Source of the DNA: Roseburia rectibacter
Lineage (GTDB): Bacteria; Bacillota; Clostridia; Lachnospirales; Lachnospiraceae
Length of the DNA: 64,000 nucleotides
Direction of reading: 5' to 3'
Assembly: GCF_014287515.2 (NCBI RefSeq)
Contig: NZ_CP092473.1
Coordinates: forward strand, 1,391,001 to 1,455,000
Within the stretch, counting starts at the first letter, position 1; each line of letters starts with the position of its first letter. The translations under genes were made by a program, and so were the position numbers. Below the pieces are notes generated by a model. It was given only the letters and a program-made list of their open reading frames with translations, searched no databases and was not told the DNA's origin. Below, one piece after another: positions 18,029 through 27,852 of the stretch.

Positions 18029-19072
18029 ATGAACAGTGTCGAGTTTGGAAAGACAAAAGAAGGAAAAGTTGTTACGAAATATCTGTTGAAAAATGAAAAT
18101 GGTATGGAAGTTTCTGTGACAGATCTTGGGGCAACGATCATATCTGTGCTTGTGCCGGATCAAAACGGTGCAAAACGGGATGTAGTGTTAGGGTATGATA
18201 CACCAGAGGAGTATCAGGAACATACGTGTTATTTTGGAGCAGTGATCGGTCGTAATGCAAATCGTATCGGCGGAGCAAAAGTTGTTTTAGATGGCAAAGA
18301 GTATCCGCTTGAAAAAAATGACAACGGAAATAACCTGCACAGTGGAAAAAACGGTTTTAACGCTGTCATCTGGAGTGTGGAACAGCAGAAGGAAAATGAG
18401 ATCACGTTTTCCTATCTGAGTAAGGACTTAGAACAGGATTTTCCGGGAAATATGACTGCGAAAGTTACTTATGCAGTAACGGAGGACAATGCACTTGCAA
18501 TCACATATGAGGCAGTTGCGGATCAGAATACGGTTGCAAACTTTACAAATCACGCTTATTTTAATCTGAATGGTCATGATTCCGGCAGCATGGAAGATCA
18601 GGAACTTGAAATTTTAGCTTCCTATTATACTCCGGTAAAAGATGGAGAGGCAATCCCGACCGGTGATGTGGAAAAGGTTGCCGGAACACCGATGGATTTC
18701 CGTAAGATGAAAAAGATCGGTCAGGATATCAGCGCAGACTTTGAACAGCTTAAGTTTGTCGGCGGCTATGACCATAATTTTGTCTTAGATAAGGCTGATG
18801 GGACAATGCAGCTTGCAGCCCGCGCAAGATCAGAGGAATCCGGTATCTGCATGGATGTCTATACGGACTGTGTCGGTATCCAGTTGTATGCTGGAAATTT
18901 CATTGGGAAACAGACAGGAAAAGGCGGTGCATCCTATGATTCACGTCATGCATTCTGTTTAGAAACACAGTATTTCCCAAATGCAGTAAATGAACCAAAT
19001 TTTAAAACACCGGTTCTGAAGGTAGGAGAAACATATCATTCACAGACAAAGTACTGCTTTTCTGTAAAATAA
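18029..19072 (+). CDS. galM: aldose 1-epimerase (mutarotase)
   Basis: 347 residues of the galactose mutarotase superfamily. It interconverts alpha and beta anomers of free sugars. Motifs are VTDLGATIISVLVPD near the N terminus, GRNANRIGGAKVVLDG, NNLHSGKNGFN with a catalytic-type His, NHAYFNLNGHDSG, FVGGYDHNFVLD, and LETQYFPNAVNEP with the catalytic Glu. As the last gene of the arabinose cluster it probably supplies the isomerase-preferred anomer; glucose and galactose are alternative substrates. A very strong terminator follows. Confidence 0.93.
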   Translation: MNSVEFGKTKEGKVVTKYLLKNENGMEVSVTDLGATIISVLVPDQNGAKRDVVLGYDTPEEYQEHTCYFGAVIGRNANRIGGAKVVLDGKEYPLEKNDNGNNLHSGKNGFNAVIWSVEQQKENEITFSYLSKDLEQDFPGNMTAKVTYAVTEDNALAITYEAVADQNTVANFTNHAYFNLNGHDSGSMEDQELEILASYYTPVKDGEAIPTGDVEKVAGTPMDFRKMKKIGQDISADFEQLKFVGGYDHNFVLDKADGTMQLAARARSEESGICMDVYTDCVGIQLYAGNFIGKQTGKGGASYDSRHAFCLETQYFPNAVNEPNFKTPVLKVGETYHSQTKYCFSVK

Positions 19073-19084
19073 GAAATATTTCAT

Positions 19085-19128
19085 AAAATGGTGTCACATC
19101 TGAGTTTGAAATGTGACACCATTTTTGT
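19085..19128 (+). terminator. strong intrinsic terminator after galM
   Basis: A perfect 15-bp stem (19085-19099 with 19111-19125, AAAATGGTGTCACAT and its complement) is followed by TTGTATTTTT. Confidence 0.92.
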
Positions 19129-19144
19129 ATTTTTAATAAGAATC

Positions 19145-19173
19145 TTTTCACTGTTTTGACGATATGGTACAAT
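19145..19173 (+). promoter_or_regulatory. extended -10 promoter of the small gene
   Basis: TTTTCA at 19145-19150, 17-bp spacer, TACAAT at 19168-19173 preceded by TGG (extended -10). A nearly identical promoter precedes addB. Confidence 0.6.
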
Positions 19174-19209
19174 AAACATAACTTAAAAACTGGGAATGTT
19201 GAGAAATAT

Positions 19210-19425
19210 ATGAAATCGCAAAAGAGAAAAAGTATTAAACAGACAACAAAAAAGAAAATATATTTATATACAGCGGAGATTACGGTACACCGTATGGAAG
19301 CATACCTGAATCAGTATATTTCCACATCGGATCTGTTAAAAGAGATCATTGAAGCAGATAAAGTCATGGATGATACGCAATTTAATACGTTGGCAGAGTT
19401 TATGATGAAAGGCAATGATGCATGA
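19210..19425 (+). CDS. small hypothetical protein
   Basis: 71 residues from ATG (MKSQKRKSIKQTTKKK). The in-frame start at 19156 falls inside the promoter and is rejected. The N terminus is strongly basic and Lys-rich; the rest is a predicted helical segment (VHRMEAYLNQYISTSDLLKEIIEADKVMDDTQFNTLAEF) with no signal or membrane segment. I do not recognise a family. It sits alone between galM and addB with its own promoter. Confidence 0.55.
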   Translation: MKSQKRKSIKQTTKKKIYLYTAEITVHRMEAYLNQYISTSDLLKEIIEADKVMDDTQFNTLAEFMMKGNDA

Positions 19426-19453
19426 GCCATGATCTGCTGGTGAAAGATAACAT

Positions 19454-19482
19454 TTTTCAAAAGAATTAATGTATGATACAAT
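19454..19482 (+). promoter_or_regulatory. extended -10 promoter of addB
   Basis: TTTTCA at 19454-19459, 17-bp spacer, TACAAT at 19477-19482 preceded by TGA. Same architecture as the promoter of the preceding small gene. Confidence 0.6.
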
Positions 19483-19515
19483 ATTTTACAGAATGAATTT
19501 TCAGGAGTAAAATGT

Positions 19516-22500
19516 ATGTCCCTACAATTTATATTTGGCAATTCTGGCAGCGGAAAGTCAGATTTTCTGTATGATTCCGTGCTGAAACAGGCAAAAGAGA
19601 ATAAAGAGCAGCAGTTTTTGATCATAGTGCCGGAGCAGTTTACAATGCAGACACAGCGGGAACTGGTTGAAAGACAAAAACAGCACGCGATCATGAACGT
19701 GGATGTGCTCAGCTTTGCGAGACTGGCATACCGCGTATTTGACGACCTTGGAAAACAAAATGTGGTCGTGCTGGAAGAGACTGGCAAAAATCTCGTCCTG
19801 CGCAAGGTAGCAGAACAGAAAAAAGCAGAACTTAACGTGCTTGGTGCAAATATGAATAAGATGGGATATGTCGGTGAGGTAAAATCCCTGATCTCAGAAC
19901 TGATGCAGTATAATATACGCCCGGATGCGTTAGCAGAATTTCTGGAAAAAGAGCCGCTTGGAGAGGGACTGCGCTTAAAAATGCAGGATGTCCTTACCAT
20001 GTATCAGGGATTTACGGAGTATTTGAAAGGCAGATATATCACAGCAGAGGAAGTGTTAGAGCTTCTCTATGATGTGGCAGAAGAGTCTAAGCTGCTTTGC
20101 GGCAGTGTGATCGTATTAGACGAGTTTACGGGTTTTACGCCGATCCAGAACCGTCTGATGGAAAAACTGCTCGTACTGGCAAAGAAGGTCAGTGTCTCTG
20201 TCACAATGGATGTCAGGGAAGATTTTTATCAGTGCAGAGGTGTGCATGAACTTTTTGCCATGAGTAAAAAAACGGTGGCATCCCTGCTTAAAGTGGCAGA
20301 ATTATGTAAAGTTCCGGTCGAGGAGCCGATCGTGCTTCCAACTGGAGAAAAGAGACGTTATGCCGGTGCACCGGATCTTTATTTCATGGAGCAGAATCTA
20401 TTCCGTCCGGGAGCAGGAAGTTACAGATATAAAGTGTCGGAAAAAGCAATGAAAAGCAATAAAAACCATGAAAAATTAACAGACAGCCAGTTGGAAGAGA
20501 CACCGGATATCCGTATCACATCCCTGAAGAATCCAAGGGAAGAATTAAAATTTGCCGCCTGCGAGATCGTGCGCCTGACAAGGGAGCAGGGGTACCGTTA
20601 CCGTGATATTGCGGTGGTCACAGGAGATGTGCAGCAATATGGCAATTATGTGCCGGAAATCTTTGAACAGTACCATATTCCATACTTTATCGATCAGACA
20701 AAAAATATCCTGTTTCATCCGTTTATTGAGTGCATCCGTGCAATTTTAGAGATGATCGAATATGATTTTTCGTATGAAAGCGTTTTCCGGTTTTTAAGAT
20801 GCGGTCTTGCTGAAAAAATAATACCACAGGGGAAACTGTCAACCATGGAACTGGAATTGGATGGAGAAACCGGTGAAAAGTCTGCACAATGTAAAGAGCA
20901 GACAATTCACAGACTTACGGAACAGGAGATCGACCGTCTGGAAAACTATGTGCTTGCGCGCGGAATCCGTGGGGCATCCCGCTGGAGCAAGCCATGGACA
21001 TTTGTGATGCCGGATGGAACATTAGAAGATATGGAGCGGTTAAATGAGATCCGCGAGGCGGTTTATGAGAACTTTAAACCGCTTCTTATGGCTTTTCGGG
21101 GAAAGGAAAACACCGTCAGTACACAGACATTTGCATTATACAGCCTGATCCGGCATCTTGACATGGAGCAGCTTCTAAAAGAACGCGGAGAGTTTTTTGA
21201 GAAAAATGGGAATCAGGCGAGGGCAAAAGAATACGACCAGATCTATAAAATTGTGATGGATCTGCTTGATAAAGTGACATCCCTGCTGGGCGATGAGACG
21301 ATGACGATCCGGGAATACAGTGATATCTTAGATGCCGGATTTGAGGCGGCAAAGGTTGGTATTATCCCGCCGGGAAATGATACTGTAACGGTCGGAGACA
21401 TTGAGCGGACAAGATTAAATCATATAAAGATTTTATTTTTTGTCGGTGTCAATGACGGAGTTGTTCCGAAAGCAGGAAATCAGGGTGGTATTATCTCACA
21501 GTTTGAGCGTGAGAAGATGGCAGAATATCATCTGGAACTGGCACCGGGGGCAAGGGAAAAAGTATTTATCCAGAAGTTTTACCTGTACTTAAACATGACA
21601 AAACCGTCCGAACGGCTTTATGTGACATTCTGCCGTGTTAATTCGGATGGAAAAGCACTGCGCCGTTCTTATCTGATCGGAACACTCTTAAAATTATTCC
21701 CTCAGCTTGTGGTGGAAGAACCATCCGAGGAGGAGACGTTAGAGGGCGTTCTGACTGCAGAGAGTGCCCTGCCGTTTCTGATGGAAGGATTAAACAAGCC
21801 GGTGGAAGATGAAGAAGCATGGACGGCACTTCTGGCATGGTATTTATCGGATGAGGGAGACAGAGAGAAGGCATTGCAGCTTTTTGATGCAGCGTTTGGT
21901 GTGCATCAGGATGATGCGATCAGCAAGGCTGTCACGAAGGCTCTGTATGGAAATACGTTAGATAACAGCGTGACAAGACTTGAGCAGTTTGCAGCCTGTG
22001 CATTTGCACATTATCTAAGCTATGGTCTTAGATTAAGAGAACGTGAACTGCAGCAGTTTGCAAGCGTGGACATGGGAAATATTTATCATGATGTGTTAGA
22101 GCGTTTTGCAAAAGGGATCGAGATGTCCGAATATACGTGGTTTGATATTCCACAAGAAGCACAGGATGCCCTGCTTTCCCAGAGTATGGAAGATGCGATC
22201 GCAGGAAGCGGGATCGGGGATGTGTTTGAGGATGCAAGAAACAGCTATCTGTTAAAACGGATGGAGACAACGGCAAAACGGACGATATGGGCATTGATGT
22301 TACAGGTACGGAAAGGGAAATTTGTGCCGAGCGGGTTTGAAGTATCATTTTCACGCGCCGAACGGTTAGATGCGGTGCAGTTTCAATTAGGTGAGGATGA
22401 GAAAATGCGTCTGCGCGGCAGGATCGACCGTATTGATACTTATGAGACGGATGACAAAGTTTATGTAAAGATCATTGATTATAAATCCGGCAATACAAGT

Positions 22501-23088
22501 TTTTCACTGTTGAATTTTTATTATGGACTGCAGCTACAGCTCGTCGTCTATATGAACGTGGCATTAGAGCTCACTAAGAAAATATATAAGGGGAAAGACA
22601 CAGAACCGGCTGGAATTTTTTACTATCACATTACAGACCCAATGGTGGATTCAGATGGAGGGGAGTCTGAAGAGGAGATCAGGCGGAGTATCTTAGAACA
22701 GTTGAAAGTAGGCGGTCTGGTCAATGAAGACCCGGAAATTTACGGCGCGATGGATACGGATTTTACAGGCACATCGTCAGTGATCCCGGTGGCATTAAAG
22801 GCAGATGGTTCCTTAAAGGCAGCTTCTAAGACGGCGAGCGCCTATGAATTTGGACTGATGTCTGACTATGTGCGCAAGAAGATCGAGCATGTAGGAAAAG
22901 AAATCTTTGCAGGAAATGTGTCAGTAAAGCCATATCTGTTAGGTGACAGAAGCGGATGTGATTATTGTCCATACCACACGATCTGTGGATTTGATGTGCG
23001 GATGCCGGGATTTTCCTATCAGCAGTTTGAAAAGTTTGACAGCAGTGAGGAGATCCTTGCACATATCCGGGAAGAGGTAGAAGATTAA
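19516..23088 (+). CDS. addB: ATP-dependent helicase/nuclease subunit B
   Basis: 1190 residues. Partner of AddA in double-strand break end processing and Chi-dependent recombination. The N terminus has a Walker A site (FGNSGSGKSDFL). The C-terminal RecB-type nuclease domain shows GRIDRIDTYETDDKVYVKIIDYKSG (catalytic Asp and DYK). The cysteine pattern RSGCDYCPYHTIC, with an earlier Cys in FAACAFAHYL, fits the 4Fe-4S staple of AddB. The gene is 1 base from addA and they form the usual addBA operon. Confidence 0.96.
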   Translation: MSLQFIFGNSGSGKSDFLYDSVLKQAKENKEQQFLIIVPEQFTMQTQRELVERQKQHAIMNVDVLSFARLAYRVFDDLGKQNVVVLEETGKNLVLRKVAEQKKAELNVLGANMNKMGYVGEVKSLISELMQYNIRPDALAEFLEKEPLGEGLRLKMQDVLTMYQGFTEYLKGRYITAEEVLELLYDVAEESKLLCGSVIVLDEFTGFTPIQNRLMEKLLVLAKKVSVSVTMDVREDFYQCRGVHELFAMSKKTVASLLKVAELCKVPVEEPIVLPTGEKRRYAGAPDLYFMEQNLFRPGAGSYRYKVSEKAMKSNKNHEKLTDSQLEETPDIRITSLKNPREELKFAACEIVRLTREQGYRYRDIAVVTGDVQQYGNYVPEIFEQYHIPYFIDQTKNILFHPFIECIRAILEMIEYDFSYESVFRFLRCGLAEKIIPQGKLSTMELELDGETGEKSAQCKEQTIHRLTEQEIDRLENYVLARGIRGASRWSKPWTFVMPDGTLEDMERLNEIREAVYENFKPLLMAFRGKENTVSTQTFALYSLIRHLDMEQLLKERGEFFEKNGNQARAKEYDQIYKIVMDLLDKVTSLLGDETMTIREYSDILDAGFEAAKVGIIPPGNDTVTVGDIERTRLNHIKILFFVGVNDGVVPKAGNQGGIISQFEREKMAEYHLELAPGAREKVFIQKFYLYLNMTKPSERLYVTFCRVNSDGKALRRSYLIGTLLKLFPQLVVEEPSEEETLEGVLTAESALPFLMEGLNKPVEDEEAWTALLAWYLSDEGDREKALQLFDAAFGVHQDDAISKAVTKALYGNTLDNSVTRLEQFAACAFAHYLSYGLRLRERELQQFASVDMGNIYHDVLERFAKGIEMSEYTWFDIPQEAQDALLSQSMEDAIAGSGIGDVFEDARNSYLLKRMETTAKRTIWALMLQVRKGKFVPSGFEVSFSRAERLDAVQFQLGEDEKMRLRGRIDRIDTYETDDKVYVKIIDYKSGNTSFSLLNFYYGLQLQLVVYMNVALELTKKIYKGKDTEPAGIFYYHITDPMVDSDGGESEEEIRRSILEQLKVGGLVNEDPEIYGAMDTDFTGTSSVIPVALKADGSLKAASKTASAYEFGLMSDYVRKKIEHVGKEIFAGNVSVKPYLLGDRSGCDYCPYHTICGFDVRMPGFSYQQFEKFDSSEEILAHIREEVED

Positions 23089-23089
23089 C

Positions 23090-26000
23090 ATGGGAATGAC
23101 ATGGACGGATGACCAGAAAAAGGTCATTGAACTGAGAGACAGAAATATATTAGTTTCCGCGGCAGCAGGCTCAGGCAAGACAGCAGTGCTTGTGGAAAGG
23201 ATCATAAAGATCATTACAGACAAAGAGCGTCCGGTAGATATTGACCGCCTTTTGATCGTGACATTTACCAATGCGGCAGCTGCGGAGATGCGCGAGCGAA
23301 TCGGAAATGCACTGGAAAATGCCTTAAAAGATCAGCCGGATGATGAGCATCTGCAGCGTCAGCTTTCTCTTTTGCACAATGCCCAGATCACCACGATTGA
23401 CAGCTTTTGTCTGTATGTGATCCGCAATCATTTTCATGAGATCGATCTTGAACCGAATTTCAGGATCGGGGATGAAGGTGAGTTAAAGCTGTTAAAAGAG
23501 GATGTACTCGCAAAGGTTCTGTTGAAAAATTATGAGGTGAGCACACCGGAATTTTTAGCATTTGTGGATGGATATGCGTCCGGCAGAAATGATGCGGCAC
23601 TCTCCGGCATGATCTTACAGCTTTATGAGTTTTCGAGAAGCTATCCGTGGCCGAAAAAATGGCTCCTTGCGGCGGCAGAAGGGTATGATACAGAGGATGC
23701 GGCATCTTTGGAAAGTGCATCCTTTATGCAGTCTTTTCTTCAGAATTTAAAACTGGTAACAAATGATCTTGTCGCACTTGCAAAGCGTGGTTATGAACTG
23801 ACCCAGGATGATGACGGACCTGATATGTATGCGAAAGCATTAGAGAGTGACCTGAAAAAATATCAGGAGATTGCAGAGAGTGAGAGTTTTGCAGCATTTT
23901 ATCAGAACTACCGCAATTTATCTTATGACAGGTTAGCATCTTCCCGTGGATTTGAAGGGAATGAAGAAAAATTAGAACTTGTCAAAAAACTTCGTGATAT
24001 GGGAAAAGATGCGGTCAAAAAAATAAACCGCCAGTATTTCTTTACATCACCGGAGATCATGGCGGAGCAGATGAAAAAAACAGCACCGATGGCGGCTGAA
24101 TTAGTCCGTCTGACATTGGAATTTGATGAGGCATTTACAGCGGAAAAACGACGTAAAAATCTGGTGGATTTCCATGATTTAGAGCATTTTGCGCTAAACA
24201 TATTTGTGGATGAAGAGACCGGAAAGGTCAAAAAGACCGCGGAGGAGTTCCGGGATAATTTCAAAGAGATCATGATCGACGAGTATCAGGACAGCAATGA
24301 GGTGCAGGAGACGATCCTGCGGGCAATTTCTAGGGAAGAACGTGGCGAGTACAACCTTTTTATGGTCGGGGATGTCAAGCAGAGTATCTATCGTTTCCGT
24401 CTGGCAAGACCGGAACTTTTTATGGGAAAATATGATACTTACAGTCTTTCGGATGCAAAGATGCAGCGCATTGACCTGCATAAAAATTTCCGGAGCAGAA
24501 ACGAGGTACTTGAATTTTCCAATGATATTTTTTACCGTATCATGAAGCGTGATCTTGGAAATGTGGAATATGATGCGGATGCAGCTCTTTATCCGGGAGC
24601 TTCTTATAAAGAAGAACCGGATATGTTTACGCCAGAGATCTTACTGGTAGACGGGGATGATGAACTGTTAGAGGATTCGGCAGCAGATGATAAGAAGCTG
24701 TTAGAAGCAAGGATGATCGCAAAGCGGATCAAAGAGCTTATGGAAACGCAGCTTGTGACCGATAAAGCGACCGGAGAACTGCGCCCGGTGCAGTATTCGG
24801 ATATGGTCATTCTGCTGCGCAGCTTAAGCGGGTATGCAGACCGTTTTGCGGCTGTGTTAAATGATGCGGGTATTCCGGCGCATACGGTTTCCTCAACAGG
24901 ATATTTCAGCACTGTGGAGGTGCAGACAGTACTTTCCATGCTGCGTATTTTAGATAATCCGAGACAGGATATTCCACTTACGGCAGTGCTTCGTTCACCG
25001 ATCGGGGGACTTTCGGATGAAGAACTTGCAAAACTGCGTTTGAAAGACAATGAAGTACGGTTTTATGAATGTGTTTTGGAAGAATGTGAGCGTTTAAAAC
25101 AGGAAGAAGAGGAGCAGCCGGGGCAGAACCGGGATGCTTCGGAGGAAAAGCTGTACCGGTTTTATACTACTTACGAAAAACTGCGCCGGCTTGTGCCGGA
25201 TACACCGATTCATGAATTAATTGAATTGCTGCTAAAAGAGACAGGGTATGGGGATTATGCCACTGCCATGCCTGCCGGAGACAGGCGCCGTGCCAATCTT
25301 CTGATGCTTGTGGAAAAGGCAATCGCCTATGAAAATACCAGTTACAAGGGGCTGTTTCATTTTGTGCGCTATATTGATGAACTGCAGAAATATGATGTGG
25401 ATTTCGGTGAGGCGGATCTGATCGGAGAAAATGAAAACGTGGTGCGCATTATGAGTATCCATAAAAGCAAAGGACTCGAATTTCCGGTCGTATTTGTTGC
25501 CGGAATGGGAAAAAATTTTAACCGGCAGGATACGAGAAGCCGTCTGGTCTTACACCCGGAACTTGGTATCGGTTTAGACTATATGGATGGAAAAAAACGT
25601 GTAAAATCCGTGACGATCGCAAAGCGTGCGATCGCAAAGCAGATTGATATGGAAAACTTAGGTGAGGAGCTGCGTGTTCTTTATGTGGCACTTACAAGGG
25701 CGAAAGAAAAACTGATCATAACCGGAAGCCTCAAAAAAGCAGAAGAGACAATCGCTTATGCAAAAGCGTTTCCGGAGGAGCTTTTATCCTATCTGGGGCG
25801 TGAGAGTGCGGCAGGTTATTTAGACTGGATCTTACCCGCAGTTGCATCTTATAAGGATAAATATCAGATACGCCTGATCGCGGCGGCAGAACTGGTGCAG
25901 GAAGAATTGAAAATGCAGATCAAAGATGACTGGAACCGGTCTGCCTGTATGGAAAAGGCTGCGCAGGCTGATGAAAAAAAGGTGCAGCAGTTTTCGGAGC

Positions 26001-26758
26001 GTTTTCACAGACATTATGCATATGAAAATGATGTACTCAGGAAAAATAAATATTCCGTGTCAGAGTTAAAGCATCGCGCCATGCGGGAGGCATTTGAAAA
26101 AGAAGAAGAGTCCGTCCCTGTTTTTAAATCGGAAAAGGTTGTGCCATATGTGCCTGCATTTGCAAGAAAAATAGAGCAGGAAAGCGAGGAGGTCAATCTT
26201 GGAGCACTGCGCGGTACGGCAATGCACCGCATTATGGAGTGTTATCAGTTTTCATCCGGCATGTCTGCGAAAGAACAGGTTGCAGGTATGTTGGAGAATG
26301 AGCAGATCACACCGGAAATGAAAGGACTTATCCGTATTCCACAGGTGGAATACTTTGTAAATTCAGGTGTTGGAAAGCGGATGGGTGAAGCGGAAAAAAG
26401 TGGAAAACTGTATCGTGAGAAACCATTTGTCATGGGATTTTCAGATGATCAGTTAGAGGCTTTTGGTTTTGCAGAACATACAACAGTTCTGGAAAAAGTA
26501 TCAGAAGAACTGACATTGATCCAGGGAATCATTGATGTATTCTGGATCGAAAAAGATGGTATTGTCCTATTGGATTATAAAACAGACCGTGTAGATACAG
26601 AAAAAGAACTGTCAGAACGCTATGCGGCACAGCTAAAACTGTATGGAGAAGCATTAAACCGCGTGTATGAAAATGAAACGGATGATCAGGGGAATCCACT
26701 TAAAGTAAAGGAAAGACTTTTGTATTCTTTCCGGCTTGGAAAAGTGATCCCGGTGTGA
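23090..26758 (+). CDS. addA: ATP-dependent helicase/nuclease subunit A
   Basis: 1222 residues, UvrD/Rep-like helicase plus RecB-type nuclease. Walker A is SAAAGSGKTAVLVERI near residue 25. TFTNAAAAEMRERI is motif Ia; IMIDEYQDSNEVQE is motif II; GDVKQSIYRFRLARPELF is motif III; MSIHKSKGLEFPVVFVAGMG is motif V; VLYVALTRAKEKLIITG is motif VI. The C-terminal nuclease has GIIDVFWIEKDGIVLLDYKTDRV. Length matches clostridial AddA. Start is the ATG just after addB; a second Met two codons later is also possible. Confidence 0.97.
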   Translation: MGMTWTDDQKKVIELRDRNILVSAAAGSGKTAVLVERIIKIITDKERPVDIDRLLIVTFTNAAAAEMRERIGNALENALKDQPDDEHLQRQLSLLHNAQITTIDSFCLYVIRNHFHEIDLEPNFRIGDEGELKLLKEDVLAKVLLKNYEVSTPEFLAFVDGYASGRNDAALSGMILQLYEFSRSYPWPKKWLLAAAEGYDTEDAASLESASFMQSFLQNLKLVTNDLVALAKRGYELTQDDDGPDMYAKALESDLKKYQEIAESESFAAFYQNYRNLSYDRLASSRGFEGNEEKLELVKKLRDMGKDAVKKINRQYFFTSPEIMAEQMKKTAPMAAELVRLTLEFDEAFTAEKRRKNLVDFHDLEHFALNIFVDEETGKVKKTAEEFRDNFKEIMIDEYQDSNEVQETILRAISREERGEYNLFMVGDVKQSIYRFRLARPELFMGKYDTYSLSDAKMQRIDLHKNFRSRNEVLEFSNDIFYRIMKRDLGNVEYDADAALYPGASYKEEPDMFTPEILLVDGDDELLEDSAADDKKLLEARMIAKRIKELMETQLVTDKATGELRPVQYSDMVILLRSLSGYADRFAAVLNDAGIPAHTVSSTGYFSTVEVQTVLSMLRILDNPRQDIPLTAVLRSPIGGLSDEELAKLRLKDNEVRFYECVLEECERLKQEEEEQPGQNRDASEEKLYRFYTTYEKLRRLVPDTPIHELIELLLKETGYGDYATAMPAGDRRRANLLMLVEKAIAYENTSYKGLFHFVRYIDELQKYDVDFGEADLIGENENVVRIMSIHKSKGLEFPVVFVAGMGKNFNRQDTRSRLVLHPELGIGLDYMDGKKRVKSVTIAKRAIAKQIDMENLGEELRVLYVALTRAKEKLIITGSLKKAEETIAYAKAFPEELLSYLGRESAAGYLDWILPAVASYKDKYQIRLIAAAELVQEELKMQIKDDWNRSACMEKAAQADEKKVQQFSERFHRHYAYENDVLRKNKYSVSELKHRAMREAFEKEEESVPVFKSEKVVPYVPAFARKIEQESEEVNLGALRGTAMHRIMECYQFSSGMSAKEQVAGMLENEQITPEMKGLIRIPQVEYFVNSGVGKRMGEAEKSGKLYREKPFVMGFSDDQLEAFGFAEHTTVLEKVSEELTLIQGIIDVFWIEKDGIVLLDYKTDRVDTEKELSERYAAQLKLYGEALNRVYENETDDQGNPLKVKERLLYSFRLGKVIPV

Positions 26759-26825
26759 AAATTAAATTCTGCATAAAGTCAGGGAAGCAGAAAAGATACT
26801 TATAGAAAGACGAGGAAGAAAAAAC

Positions 26826-27452
26826 ATGTCACAGATCATTTTAGCGTCCGCGTCACCGAGACGCCGTGAACTTTTAGAACAGATCGGCCTTAACTTCGAG
26901 ATCTGTCCGGCAAAGGGAGAAGAGATCATTACAAAGAAAGAACCGAAAGATGTTGTTATGGAACTTGCAGCCGGAAAGGCAAGAGAAGTTGCATCCATGT
27001 TGAAAACGTATGGTAATGAGCACCAGAATTTAATGACGCCGCAGGATACTTTAGTCATCGGTGCAGATACCATTGTTGCCGCGGGCAGTGAAATTTTAGG
27101 AAAACCAAAAGATGACGAAGATGCATACCGTATGCTTTCTTTATTGTCAGGAAAGAGTCATTCGGTATATACCGGCGTTGCTTTTGTATTTATTGATCAG
27201 TCAGGCAGGGCAGGGGAACATATTTTTTACGAAAAGACTGACGTTTTTGTCAGAGAGTTAAAGAAAAGTGAAATTTTGCGTTATATTGCGACAGGAGAGC
27301 CGTCGGATAAGGCTGGAGCATACGGAATCCAGGGAAAATTTGCAATTTATATTGACAAAATCGACGGCGACTATAATAATGTGGTAGGACTTCCGGTCGC
27401 AGCAATCTACAGAGAACTTGACCGGCTTGGAATTGACCCATATACATGGTAA
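26826..27452 (+). CDS. maf: Maf-like nucleoside triphosphate pyrophosphatase
   Basis: 208 residues. Cytosolic house-cleaning pyrophosphatase of the Maf family, acting on dTTP/UTP or modified pyrimidine nucleotides. The N terminus LASASPRRRELLEQIG is the substrate-binding signature. DTLVIGADTIV holds the catalytic Asp. Later motifs are GKPKDDEDAYRMLSLLSGKSHSVYTG and KAGAYGIQGKFAIYIDKIDGDYNNVVGLPV. An insertion between the second and third motifs is not unusual. The start follows CGAGGAAG. It lies 67 bases after addA. Confidence 0.93.
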   Translation: MSQIILASASPRRRELLEQIGLNFEICPAKGEEIITKKEPKDVVMELAAGKAREVASMLKTYGNEHQNLMTPQDTLVIGADTIVAAGSEILGKPKDDEDAYRMLSLLSGKSHSVYTGVAFVFIDQSGRAGEHIFYEKTDVFVRELKKSEILRYIATGEPSDKAGAYGIQGKFAIYIDKIDGDYNNVVGLPVAAIYRELDRLGIDPYTW

Positions 27453-27494
27453 GCCGGCAGTGAAAAATTTTACACATGAAAATGGAGGATCATT

Positions 27495-27752
27495 ATGTAC
27501 GATGAAGTGGTAGTACAGTATTTTTTGGAAAATCAGTTACAGCTTTTGAAAGAAAAAGTTGCAGAAACGCCGGAAGAAGCAGAAGAGTTTTTAGAGGACT
27601 GCATGGCAGTTGTCTGTAAAAATATCAAAGAAGTCCGTGCTTATTTTGAAGATGAGGGTGCTGACATTGCAGGAATGAGCAATGAAGATTTAGCAGAGGC
27701 TGAGGAAGTGTTTTCAATTCCGGATGGCAGATACCTGATCGTGGAAGCGTAA
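27495..27752 (+). CDS. small acidic hypothetical protein
   Basis: 85 residues, strongly acidic (many Glu/Asp, for example ETPEEAEEFLEDC) and probably mostly helical. There is no signal peptide or membrane segment. It lies 42 bases after maf with ribosome site TGGAGG, so it is probably cotranscribed. I do not recognise the family. An inverted repeat (CACTGTT at 27762-27768 with AACAGTG at 27787-27793) follows it. Confidence 0.6.
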   Translation: MYDEVVVQYFLENQLQLLKEKVAETPEEAEEFLEDCMAVVCKNIKEVRAYFEDEGADIAGMSNEDLAEAEEVFSIPDGRYLIVEA

Positions 27753-27852
27753 GGGGAAAAGCACTGTTGACCACGCAGTATACGTGAACAGTGGTGTTAA
27801 ATGCAAGAGTACAGAAGAACAACGACAGAAAGAAAGTAAGAGAGGAAAAATA